NCBI GenBank assembly: GCA_015489955.1
Contig: WFYR01000114.1
Span: 1 to 64,000, forward strand
DNA length: 64,000 bases
Origin: Mesoaciditoga sp.
GTDB lineage: Bacteria; Thermotogota; Thermotogae; Mesoaciditogales; Mesoaciditogaceae
Reading direction: 5' to 3'
The translations under genes and the position numbers were made by a program. The notes beneath the pieces are model-generated. The model was not told the origin of the DNA and searched no databases. It saw nothing but the letters and a program-made list of their open reading frames with translations. This document shows, piece by piece, positions 56,500 to 63,608 of the stretch. The stretch's first letter is position 1. Every line of letters starts with the position of its first letter.

Positions 56500-57057
56500 A
56501 AAAGAGAGTTTTGCACTTAACGATTTTTTTCGAACCCCTGCCAGCACGGATTCGCTCTTTTATCCATCTTACTACTCAAAAAACGAGGCACGCTCAGACA
56601 CTCGTCCGTGAGTGCTTCGCTTTCTCAACACATCCGTGTGTTTCTCAACCTCGTTTTTGTGAGTCTCCAGATGGAGAGTTCATAAGTGCTGGCAAGTGTT
56701 TTGAATGGGGTGAGAGAGAGAAAAAAGTGCTAGATTCGCTTTCTAGGCACGTCCTGTGCCTCCAACTCTGTTATTTCGCATCTTGTATGGCGTCTTCATA
56801 TGTTTTGACAGAGAAACTTCAAATGAGTGGCAAGAGTAAGAGTAAAAGTGAAAAATTCCAAGCATTGCAGTTTTGCATTTTTTACTGCCAACGAGGAAGT
56901 TCAAACGTCCAATTTGGCAACTTAGAGAAACTCCTATTTGCCTTTACTCATTCTTTAACTATTTAATTTTTACGGCTCACTGTTCACCGTTCACTGTTTA
57001 CTCGTAAGTGCCGACAATTGTTTCTAAACAAGCGAAAAACTTCTGTTGAAATAATCA
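56500..57057 (+). repeat. Gene-free stretch with nested inverted repeats, hairpins and heptamer repeats
   Basis: No credible gene is seen between the rpoC terminator and the MFS gene. An outer inverted repeat joins TGCCAGCAC (56539-56547) to GTGCTGGCA (56686-56694). Inside it, TCCATCT (56563-56569) pairs with AGATGGA (56669-56675), and ACTCA plus AAAAACGAGG pair with 56649-56664 around one bulge. The enclosed 60 bases hold two hairpins with TCCG loops (56599-56614 and 56627-56642). A third hairpin, AGGCAC/GTGCCT, is at 56745-56761. Four heptamers close to TTCACTG repeat at 56976-57003. An open frame of 151 codons crosses it but looks non-coding. Confidence 0.7.
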
Positions 57058-58254
57058 TCATTTCTCACTAACTACTTTTGCGGCTTCCAACTTTAGAGCC
57101 GATAAGAAATCAACAACAAGCCCTGCCGTTGCTAAAACGAAAACAAATGTGAAGCCTACATGTCTTGCAAGCAAACCGCCCAATATTGGAAAGAGAGCGC
57201 CGACAAATCCCATCGTTCCACTTATTCCAACGTACATAACCCTTTCCCGCTCTGGGGCTATTTCTATTAAATAAGCATCCATGAATATTCCACGCGCGCT
57301 TAGAGTTGATCCGACTACGAAAAATAGAATGTAATACCAGTAGATATTTGTAAGAAATGGTGTCGATATTGTGGAAATGATCGCTATCATTATTCCAATT
57401 CTCGCTATGGAAACGTTTCCCATTTTTTTCGATACATATCCCCACAAAAGATTTGAAAGTACCATGCCGGTTACTTGAAATATAACAAGGTTTCCAACAA
57501 CGCCTGAATTGAACTTCTGAATTGTGTAGACGGCAAAGAAAGGAAGAGCCATGAAATAGAATCCACCCAAAACTTCCACCACAACGTACCAGAACAACTT
57601 TCTATCCTTTAAGAATTCCGGTATGGACTTGATCATTTCAAGCGTTTTGGTCTTTGGCATAGGTTCACTTGGAGATTCTTTTAAGAATAGGAAAAATACA
57701 ACGGCCAGAGAAACTGAGATGGAAGCGAAAAAAAACAACACGCCATAATTGTGAGGAAATTTTGAGGCACTTAGTACGTACTTCACCACAAAGCCTGCCA
57801 TAAACGAAAAAACACCTGCAATGGCTTGCCTTATTGGAAAGAAATAATACCTTTTTTCCCTTGGAACACTTTTGCCCAAAAGGTCAACGTAAGCGATACC
57901 AGCAAAAGATCCTGTTGTGGCAAAAAGTGTGATGGCGGTTAATATCAAAATAATTCCCCATATTCCAAGAGAAAAAACATAAAAAGTGGCAAGAGAAAGA
58001 AGAAAAATGGCGAACGATCTAGTCAAGATGCCGCCCATCAAATAGGGCTTTTTGTACTTTTGGGTTTTCAAGAAATTGGCAAAGAAAAGTTGGGTTATAC
58101 TTGGCAAACCTAAAAGAATGGAAGATGCTATCCCAATAAGAAAAGATGAGTGATAAAGCTTATCCAAATAAGAAGGGATAACGGTATTAACGTTTATCAT
58201 GGTGGATGCAAATGAAAGAAACGCCATGTGCCACCAAAAAGCGAAAGCTCCCAA
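57058..58254 (-). CDS. MFS transporter
   Basis: A 398-residue transporter with 12 predicted membrane helices in two six-helix halves separated by a charged loop (about residues 190-215, ending IPEFLKDRKLFW). The short loop after helix 2 and the acidic-basic pairs fit the major facilitator superfamily, but the classic GxxxDRxGRR motif is weak. The TTG start at 58254 lies eight bases after AAAGGGGG. The substrate is unknown. It is divergent from the sulfur cluster; a 378-base gap with an inverted repeat separates them. Confidence 0.82.
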   Translation of the reverse strand: MGAFAFWWHMAFLSFASTMINVNTVIPSYLDKLYHSSFLIGIASSILLGLPSITQLFFANFLKTQKYKKPYLMGGILTRSFAIFLLSLATFYVFSLGIWGIILILTAITLFATTGSFAGIAYVDLLGKSVPREKRYYFFPIRQAIAGVFSFMAGFVVKYVLSASKFPHNYGVLFFFASISVSLAVVFFLFLKESPSEPMPKTKTLEMIKSIPEFLKDRKLFWYVVVEVLGGFYFMALPFFAVYTIQKFNSGVVGNLVIFQVTGMVLSNLLWGYVSKKMGNVSIARIGIMIAIISTISTPFLTNIYWYYILFFVVGSTLSARGIFMDAYLIEIAPERERVMYVGISGTMGFVGALFPILGGLLARHVGFTFVFVLATAGLVVDFLSALKLEAAKVVSEK

Positions 58255-58320
58255 AACAAAAACCCCCTTTGAATTTTTAAAATGGGCATTCTGAAATTTG
58301 TTCGCTTAACGTATGATAAC

Positions 58321-58352
58321 ATGAAAATAAACTTGTTTCCACTTATTTTCAT
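58321..58352. promoter_or_regulatory. Perfect 10-base inverted repeat in the divergent region, operator-like
   Basis: ATGAAAATAA (58321-58330) and TTATTTTCAT (58343-58352) are exact reverse complements with a 12-base spacer. The 22-base centre spacing equals about two helical turns, as in many dimeric repressor sites. It lies about 70 bases upstream of the MFS start and 280 bases upstream of the tusA gene. The rest of the 378-base gap (58255-58632) is very A+T-rich without other genes. Confidence 0.5.
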
Positions 58353-58495
58353 TTCAAATTGGATAAATCTTTGAAGGCCTTTGAAGTACTTACCGAAGCA
58401 TGTAATGTCTTTTGTAACATTTATACTTAAAACAAATGGAGAAATATTTCACATATTTTTAGTGGTATGTTAATTATTATTTAAAAAAATGATAT

Positions 58496-58501
58496 TATAA
58501 T
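58496..58501 (+). promoter_or_regulatory. -10-like box ahead of the sulfur cluster
   Basis: A perfect TATAAT lies 131 bases before the tusA ATG. TTATTA at 58474-58479 with 16 bases between is a poor -35. An untranslated leader of about 120 bases would result, which shows only weak A/T hairpins. Confidence 0.35.
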
Positions 58502-58632
58502 TTTGAGCGGATGCTAAAAAAGCACTCTTGTTTTTTAAAGAATATTGTGAAAAAAATATCAAATAGAAATTGAACTATCGTGATATAAAAAATTTTATCT
58601 CAAAATTACCAAAATTCAGGAGGTGTTGAGAA

Positions 58633-58881
58633 ATGGAGAAATACGAAGTTACAAAAACTCTGGATGTAAGAGGTGAAGTGTGTCCTGTACCTGATGTGGA
58701 AGCGAAAAGAGCTTTAAAAAAGATGAAGCCCGGAGAAATATTGGAAGTTCTTATCGATTATCCTCTATCCAAAGAAAGAATTCCGGCCAATTCCGAAAAA
58801 GCGGGGCACAAAGTTTTATCTGTAGAAGAAGTTGGCCCAAGCGAATGGAGAATCCTCATAGAAGTCAGGGGTAAAAACTAA
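58633..58881 (+). CDS. TusA-family sulfur carrier
   Basis: An 82-residue TusA/SirA-like protein with the sulfur-carrying motif C17-P18-V19-P20 in RGEVCPVPDVE. Such proteins carry persulfide on the cysteine and pass it to partners. Only one cysteine is present. An AGGAGGTG ribosome site lies seven bases ahead. It is the first gene of a cluster with a YeeE/YedE permease and DsrE/F/H proteins, where TusA commonly acts as the sulfur donor or acceptor. It could be named TusA-like or, if tied to the permease, TsuB-like. Confidence 0.88.
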   Translation: MEKYEVTKTLDVRGEVCPVPDVEAKRALKKMKPGEILEVLIDYPLSKERIPANSEKAGHKVLSVEEVGPSEWRILIEVRGKN

Positions 58882-58905
58882 GAGAAAAAGTAGAGGAGGA
58901 TAAAA

Positions 58906-59913
58906 ATGGAAGCGATAATTCTTGGATTGATAACTGGTTTAGCTTTTGGTTGGGTATTGCAACGTGGTAGGGTATGTTTTAACTCGGCATTTCGAGATCT
59001 CTATTTGATGAAAGATAATTTTCTGTTCAAAGCGATAACCCTTGCTATGGCAATAGAATTGATCGTTTTCCCCTTGATGGCACAATTTGGATGGATAAGA
59101 ATGAACCCGAAACCATTTAATCTGCTGGGTCAGATAATAGGAGGGTTGATTTTCGGAATGGGAATGGTTTTAGCCGGAGGTTGTGCCAGTGGAACAACGT
59201 ACAGAGTTGGAGAAGGAAACACGACATCCTGGGTTGCGGCTCTTACATACGCCCTCACGGCAACAGCGGTAAAACACGGAGGATTGAATTGGTTTTTAAA
59301 ATGGGTCTCTCCTTTCACTGTTAAGATAACGCCCACAACATCTGCAAATCTCTACGATAAAAAAATCGGCCCCACCCTGGCTACTCTTTTCCATGTGAAC
59401 CATTGGATTATAGCGTTGATATTCTCGGGGCTACTCCTGTGGTATGTTTTTGGAACTAAAACATCAAAACGACCGGATGCAAAAATGGGATGGAAAGCAA
59501 TAGGACTATGGCTTGTTCCGATAGCGGCTTTTGCATTTTGGTCAAGTTACATTACAGGTAGACATTACGGTCTTGGAATAACTGGTGGTTGGGTAAGTAT
59601 AACTCAGGCTTACACGCAAGGACACTTGATAAATTGGGAAGGCGCAGAGGTTTTAGGAATAATCATCGCAGCCTTCATTTCAGCTCTTATTTCAAAAGAA
59701 TTCAAATTCAGAGTGCCTAAAAGAGGTATTGTTTACCTTCAAACGGCCATAGGTGGTGCATTTTTGGGATTAGGCGCTTCACTCGCTTTTGGATGTAACA
59801 TCGGTAATTATTTTACGGGCATACCACAACTTGGAATTGGTTCAATAGTGGCCGGCATATGTTTCATCCTTGGTAACTGGTTTATGACATGGATTATTTA
59901 CGGGAGGTCATGA
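58906..59913 (+). CDS. YeeE/YedE-family thiosulfate or sulfur permease
   Basis: A 335-residue membrane protein with about nine or more helices and the family cysteine motifs: GRVCFNSAFRD (C24), AGGCASGTTYR (C93) and AFGCNIGNYFTG (C297). Members such as TsuA import thiosulfate through short-lived cysteine contacts. The substrate here may be thiosulfate or another sulfur compound. It follows the TusA-like gene by 24 bases, the same pairing as in known tsuAB loci, and overlaps no gene at its 3' end. Confidence 0.85.
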   Translation: MEAIILGLITGLAFGWVLQRGRVCFNSAFRDLYLMKDNFLFKAITLAMAIELIVFPLMAQFGWIRMNPKPFNLLGQIIGGLIFGMGMVLAGGCASGTTYRVGEGNTTSWVAALTYALTATAVKHGGLNWFLKWVSPFTVKITPTTSANLYDKKIGPTLATLFHVNHWIIALIFSGLLLWYVFGTKTSKRPDAKMGWKAIGLWLVPIAAFAFWSSYITGRHYGLGITGGWVSITQAYTQGHLINWEGAEVLGIIIAAFISALISKEFKFRVPKRGIVYLQTAIGGAFLGLGASLAFGCNIGNYFTGIPQLGIGSIVAGICFILGNWFMTWIIYGRS

Positions 59914-59915
59914 AT

Positions 59916-60272
59916 ATGAAAATCACAATTCAAGTTATGAATCCACCTTATACGTATGAGGATTTAGATACGGCAATAAAGATAGCCGATGAAGCTTTGA
60001 AAAGAGGACACGAAGTAAAAATATTTCTCTTTTGCGATTCGGCGTTGGCTTCGAATAAATTAGTTAAACCTGTAAGGCAGGACAGAAATATTCCAAAGAC
60101 TTTGAAAAAGATGATAGCTGAAAAAGGGCTAAAAGTTGATATATGCGGAATATGTATGGATTACAGAGGGGTAACCAAGGATATGATCATCGAAGGTGCT
60201 GTACCTAGCGGCGTTCCGGAGCTTGCCGAGCTGATATACGAATCGGATAGATTCATAAGCCTTATGGCTTAA
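59916..60272 (+). CDS. DsrE/TusD-like sulfurtransferase subunit
   Basis: A 118-residue DsrE-fold protein (MKITIQVMNPPYTYEDLDTA start). It has C77 in the CGICMDYRGV motif, which aligns by spacing with the persulfide-carrying cysteine of TusD/DsrE. A second cysteine, C80, is three residues on. I chose ATG 59916, eight bases after GGGAGG. It begins a trio with DsrF- and DsrH-like genes resembling the TusDCB/DsrEFH complex. It is the only trio member with the cysteine. Confidence 0.85.
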   Translation: MKITIQVMNPPYTYEDLDTAIKIADEALKRGHEVKIFLFCDSALASNKLVKPVRQDRNIPKTLKKMIAEKGLKVDICGICMDYRGVTKDMIIEGAVPSGVPELAELIYESDRFISLMA

Positions 60273-60287
60273 AAGGAGATGAGGGCT

Positions 60288-60644
60288 GTGGAAAAGAAAG
60301 TACTTTTCGTTGTCTACCAGGCACCGGTGGGATCCATATGGACGAATGAAGCGTTTAGAACGGCTTTTGGAATGTACGGCGAAGATATAGAACCAGCCGT
60401 CTTGCTCATGGAAAGCGCATCAGCTTCTTTGTCTGCCGACACAAAGCCGGAAAGTTTGAATTTGCTTCCAATTAAGATAGTTCATAGATTCATAAAAAGG
60501 TATGAAACACCGGTTTACGGGGTAAAAGAGCATATTGAAAAGTACAAGGTTAAAAATATAGATGAAAATTTCGGAGCAAAGATCATAAACGAAAGAGATT
60601 TAAGTGACTTTTTTCATTCGTTTGATTACGTGATATACATGTGA
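60288..60644 (+). CDS. DsrF/TusC-like protein
   Basis: A 118-residue protein of the DsrE/F superfamily (KKVLFVVYQAPVGSIWTNEAF, with a Rossmann-like alternation of strands and helices). It has no cysteine, so it probably has a structural role in a DsrEFH-like complex. I chose GTG 60288, nine bases after AAGGAG; an ATG at 60279 touches that site. Its position between the DsrE- and DsrH-like genes is the main evidence for DsrF/TusC. Confidence 0.72.
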   Translation: MEKKVLFVVYQAPVGSIWTNEAFRTAFGMYGEDIEPAVLLMESASASLSADTKPESLNLLPIKIVHRFIKRYETPVYGVKEHIEKYKVKNIDENFGAKIINERDLSDFFHSFDYVIYM

Positions 60645-60657
60645 GAGGGTGATAAAA

Positions 60658-60930
60658 ATGGCGCTTGTTTTGATAAAGTATGGATTTGATAATCCAGCTG
60701 AGAGGATAAAGCTAAACACAACTAAGGAAGAAGACAGCGTGGTGTTAATACAAAACGGTGTTTTTTGGGCTCTCAAAGAAGAGATCGAAAAAAAGGTTAA
60801 GGGGAAAATTTATGCCATTAAAGAAGATTTTTTAGCAAGGGGCTACTCGGAAAAGGACTCGCATGTAAAACTCATAGATTACTCTTCTTTTATGGACATA
60901 ATAGAAAAAGAAGAGAAGTTCATAGGCTAG
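60658..60930 (+). CDS. DsrH/TusB-like protein
   Basis: A 90-residue protein with the DsrH/TusB pattern VLIKYGFDNP, then EEDSVVLIQNGVFWAL and a short C-terminal domain (VKLIDYSSFMDII). DsrH of sulfur oxidisers has a cysteine; this protein has none. ATG 60658 is chosen with GAGAGGGTG ahead. It is the third member of the trio and lies 16 bases before the lipoyl-carrier gene. Confidence 0.78.
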   Translation: MALVLIKYGFDNPAERIKLNTTKEEDSVVLIQNGVFWALKEEIEKKVKGKIYAIKEDFLARGYSEKDSHVKLIDYSSFMDIIEKEEKFIG

Positions 60931-60946
60931 AAAGAAGGAAAGAAAG

Positions 60947-61288
60947 ATGAAAAAGTACACTGACACAAATGAATACATTTTGATAGAAGGCAACGTGGGA
61001 ACTGTTGGAATAACAAAGCAAAAGCTCGATGAATTAGGCGATATAGTTCATGTAGATCTTCCATCACCTGGAAGAGAAATAAAAAAAGGTGATACACTTT
61101 TCTCGATAGAGGCCATAAAAACCGAAAACGATATCCCCTCACCGATAAGTGGGAAGGTTATATCTGTAAATGAAGAAGCGGAAAACAATCCGGAAATTCT
61201 CAACACCGATCCAGAGGGAAAAGGTTGGCTGTGCAAGATCGAATTAAGCAATCCGACGGAAATAGAAGAGTTAAAGGATGAGGAATAA
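60947..61288 (+). CDS. GcvH-like lipoyl carrier protein
   Basis: A 113-residue protein of the GcvH/lipoyl-domain family. The lipoyl-lysine is K58 in FSIEAIKTENDIPSPISGKV, where glycine cleavage H proteins have an ESVKAASD-like motif. The N-terminal GNVGTVGITKQKLDELGDI matches GcvH. No genes for the P or T proteins are nearby. The context of TusA, DsrEFH and Lpd resembles that of the lipoate-binding LbpA proteins of sulfur-oxidising microbes. I infer a carrier of sulfur or electrons, not a part of glycine cleavage, but this is not proven. Confidence 0.87.
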   Translation: MKKYTDTNEYILIEGNVGTVGITKQKLDELGDIVHVDLPSPGREIKKGDTLFSIEAIKTENDIPSPISGKVISVNEEAENNPEILNTDPEGKGWLCKIELSNPTEIEELKDEE

Positions 61289-61344
61289 AGCCTTAAGAAG
61301 GCATCACCATCATCGAAATTGGTGAAAAGAAAGCCACTGCCGTG

Positions 61345-61350
61345 TATAAT
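61345..61350 (+). promoter_or_regulatory. -10-like box upstream of the lpd gene
   Basis: A perfect TATAAT lies in the 101-base gap between the GcvH-like gene and lpd; GTGAAA, 17 bases upstream, is a weak -35. It may allow separate transcription of lpd. A small GCCTT/AAGGC hairpin lies at the start of the gap. Confidence 0.35.
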
Positions 61351-61389
61351 ATATGACGTGATTTATCATAAAAAGGAGGCGCTAGATTT

Positions 61390-62748
61390 ATGACATACGA
61401 TCTTTTCGTTGTAGGGGGAGGACCAGCCGGGTATGTGGCTGCTATTAGGGCTTCCCAATTGGGAATGAAGGTTGGTATAGCCGAAGATAGATTTTTGGGC
61501 GGTACATGTACAAATGTTGGTTGTATTCCCACAAAGGCATGGCTCGCATCCTCCGAACTCTTCGATGAAATTAAAAGAGCTCAAAAGTTTGGAATAAGCG
61601 TTGAAAATCCAGGAATAGATATTAAAAAAGTGGTTTCACGCACAAATAGGGTTGTGTTGAGAAACAGAAAGGGAATTGAGTTTCTTCTTAAAAAGAATTC
61701 CGTTGATTTCTTCAACGGGCATGCAGAAGTTAAAAGCACAAATAGGGTAAAAATAGGAGATAAAGAGGTAGAATCTAAATATCTGCTCCTTTCTCAAGGC
61801 TCACATCCTATAAAATTCCCTCCATTTGATGTTGATGGAGTTCTAACAAGCGATGAAATTTTTTCGATAAATGAAATCCCTCAAAAGTTGTTAATAGTCG
61901 GTGGTGGCGTTATAGGAGTGGAAATGGCAACTTTCTTTTCCTCCTTCGATTGCCAAGTTACCATCGTGGAGATAATGGATCACATTCTTCCGGCAATGGA
62001 TGAAGATGTGGTGGAAGTTGTTTCCAACTCTTTGAAAAAACGTGGAATACAGCTTCATGTCAAAACCAAGACTCTCTCCGTGGAGAAAAAGGAAGACAAG
62101 TACCTTGTCACCTTTGAAGGAGAAGAAAAGTTTGAAGACGAATTTGACAAAATACTTTTAAGCGTTGGAAGAAAATCAAACGTTTTTGACGATGTGAAAT
62201 CGCTTGGAATAGAATTGGACAAGAGAGGAAATGTCATAACGGATCTTAGCATGAGAACAAACATAGAAAATATATATGCCGCAGGAGATATAAATGGAAA
62301 ATACATGTTGGCACATGTGGCATCACGTGAGGGTATTGTAGCGGTAAGCAATATGAATGGGAAAAAATCGGAGATAGATTACAGAGCCGTGCCAAGCGTT
62401 GTCTTCTCGAAGCCAGAGATTGCAATGGTGGGTAAAGGAGAAGATGAACTGAAAAAGGAGGGAATAGAGTACAAAAAGGGTGTCTTTCCGATGAGTGCTC
62501 TTGGAAGGGCTCGAACTTTGGAATCAAATGAAGGATTTGCCAAGATACTTAGCGATAAAAACGGAGTGATACTTGGTTTAACCGCAGTTGGCCCGATGAC
62601 AACGGAAATTCTCATGGAAGGTGTTTTAGCAGTCCAAAACGAATTTACACTCGAAAAGCTTGTTGAACACATTCATCCTCATCCAACGATATCCGAAATA
62701 GTGATGCAGAGCGCAGAAGATGCGTTGGGAATGCCAATAGACAAGTGA
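61390..62748 (+). CDS. lpd: Dihydrolipoamide dehydrogenase
   Basis: A 452-residue flavoprotein disulfide reductase that oxidises dihydrolipoyl groups with NAD or runs in reverse. It has the FAD site VVGGGPAGYVAA, the redox disulfide C40/C45 in GGTCTNVGCIPTK, the NAD site LIVGGGVIGVEMA, the second FAD motif NIYAAGDING and the C-terminal HPHPTISE with catalytic pair H431-E436. All catalytic residues are in place, so it should work on lipoyl proteins. The only such protein here is the GcvH-like carrier just upstream. AAAGGAGG precedes its ATG. Confidence 0.93.
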   Translation: MTYDLFVVGGGPAGYVAAIRASQLGMKVGIAEDRFLGGTCTNVGCIPTKAWLASSELFDEIKRAQKFGISVENPGIDIKKVVSRTNRVVLRNRKGIEFLLKKNSVDFFNGHAEVKSTNRVKIGDKEVESKYLLLSQGSHPIKFPPFDVDGVLTSDEIFSINEIPQKLLIVGGGVIGVEMATFFSSFDCQVTIVEIMDHILPAMDEDVVEVVSNSLKKRGIQLHVKTKTLSVEKKEDKYLVTFEGEEKFEDEFDKILLSVGRKSNVFDDVKSLGIELDKRGNVITDLSMRTNIENIYAAGDINGKYMLAHVASREGIVAVSNMNGKKSEIDYRAVPSVVFSKPEIAMVGKGEDELKKEGIEYKKGVFPMSALGRARTLESNEGFAKILSDKNGVILGLTAVGPMTTEILMEGVLAVQNEFTLEKLVEHIHPHPTISEIVMQSAEDALGMPIDK

Positions 62749-62751
62749 AAC

Positions 62752-62808
62752 GTAGTGGCACGTGGCTTTTATGCGGAAGCGGAAGCTACGCGCCACTACA
62801 TTATTTTT
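62752..62808 (+). terminator. Bidirectional terminator between lpd and the convergent gene
   Basis: A long stem pairs 62752-62768 with 62783-62799 (one A-C mismatch and one G-U pair in about 17 positions) and is followed by ATTATTTTT. It lies four bases after the lpd stop and overlaps the end of the minus-strand gene, so it can serve both. Confidence 0.85.
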
Positions 62809-63580
62809 CAAAAGCCTCTTTTACCGTATCGGGAAATCGAGTGGAAATTGCCCGCGCGATATCGTATCTCCTGCATTTTATAGCTTCCTTAAACAACATC
62901 GATAAAATTTCCAAAGAAGAAGTTTTCTCAAATCCTTTTTCAAGGTAGTCAATATCAGAGGTGGCTTCGTACATGATTTTGTAATACTCCTCCGGAAAAT
63001 GATCTTTTACCAACTTGGCTTTTTGAATGAGAATATCCTCGTAGTAATCTTTTAACTGTCCAACTATTAAGTCCGTTTTGATGACGTTCAAAATGGTTTT
63101 GCAAAATTCAATAATGTCTTGGGGACTAGAGGCATGTTCGAGACTGGCTATTCTATCTATGTAATAGCCTTCTATTTCATTTACGGCTTCAGAAGCGTAA
63201 AGAGCAACGTCCTGGTTATCACTTGAAAGAAAATACACGAGAACTTTCATATTTTGTTTCACTTCAACTCCTTTTTTCACCAACTCCTTCAATTCCAATA
63301 TGGCTGCTTTCTTTTGAGCGGCGCTTCCAAGCTTTGATATAACCCTCAGCGGCATGCTTTCCAGATATTTTGAGCTTCTAAACTTTTCATTCCTTTCAAT
63401 TAACGAGTCTGGTAATTTGGAAAAGGCGTCTTTCTTCACCCAGATAGGTACAAAAAGTCCAAGGGGATACGTTAAAATGGCTATAACCACAGATGAAATG
63501 TCGCGATGAATCGCGTAAAGAAGTAGGACGTTAAGCGCACCTATAACGAGATTCCACACGTTTACGTGTTTGATCATCAA
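62801..63580 (-). CDS. Unknown two-helix membrane protein with helical repeats (possibly PelE-like)
   Basis: The 259-residue product has two membrane segments near the N-terminus (about residues 8-25 and 28-50, with LTYPLGLFVPIW), then an all-helical cytoplasmic part that looks like HEAT or TPR-type repeats. I cannot name it from sequence alone. The layout of two helices plus helical repeats, and its place directly after a degenerate-GGDEF-like gene, recall PelE following PelD in pel polysaccharide operons. That is an inference with low confidence. The gap to the upstream gene is 28 bases. Confidence 0.5.
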   Translation of the reverse strand: MMIKHVNVWNLVIGALNVLLLYAIHRDISSVVIAILTYPLGLFVPIWVKKDAFSKLPDSLIERNEKFRSSKYLESMPLRVISKLGSAAQKKAAILELKELVKKGVEVKQNMKVLVYFLSSDNQDVALYASEAVNEIEGYYIDRIASLEHASSPQDIIEFCKTILNVIKTDLIVGQLKDYYEDILIQKAKLVKDHFPEEYYKIMYEATSDIDYLEKGFEKTSSLEILSMLFKEAIKCRRYDIARAISTRFPDTVKEAFEK

Positions 63581-63608
63581 GTAAACATTTGCAATGCCAA
63601 CAATGCCG

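Noticed and set aside
56511-56966. Open frame of 151 codons in the gap after rpoC
   Set aside because: It is Ser/Cys-rich, crosses several hairpins, has no ribosome site and shows no protein family features.
59916-60930. Part of a dissimilatory sulfite reductase operon
   Set aside because: No dsrAB, dsrC or dsrMKJOP genes are present; only the DsrE/F/H-type carriers are seen.
60947-62748. Glycine cleavage system
   Set aside because: Only H-like and Lpd proteins are present; no gcvT or gcvP genes are nearby, and the cluster is shared with sulfur carriers.
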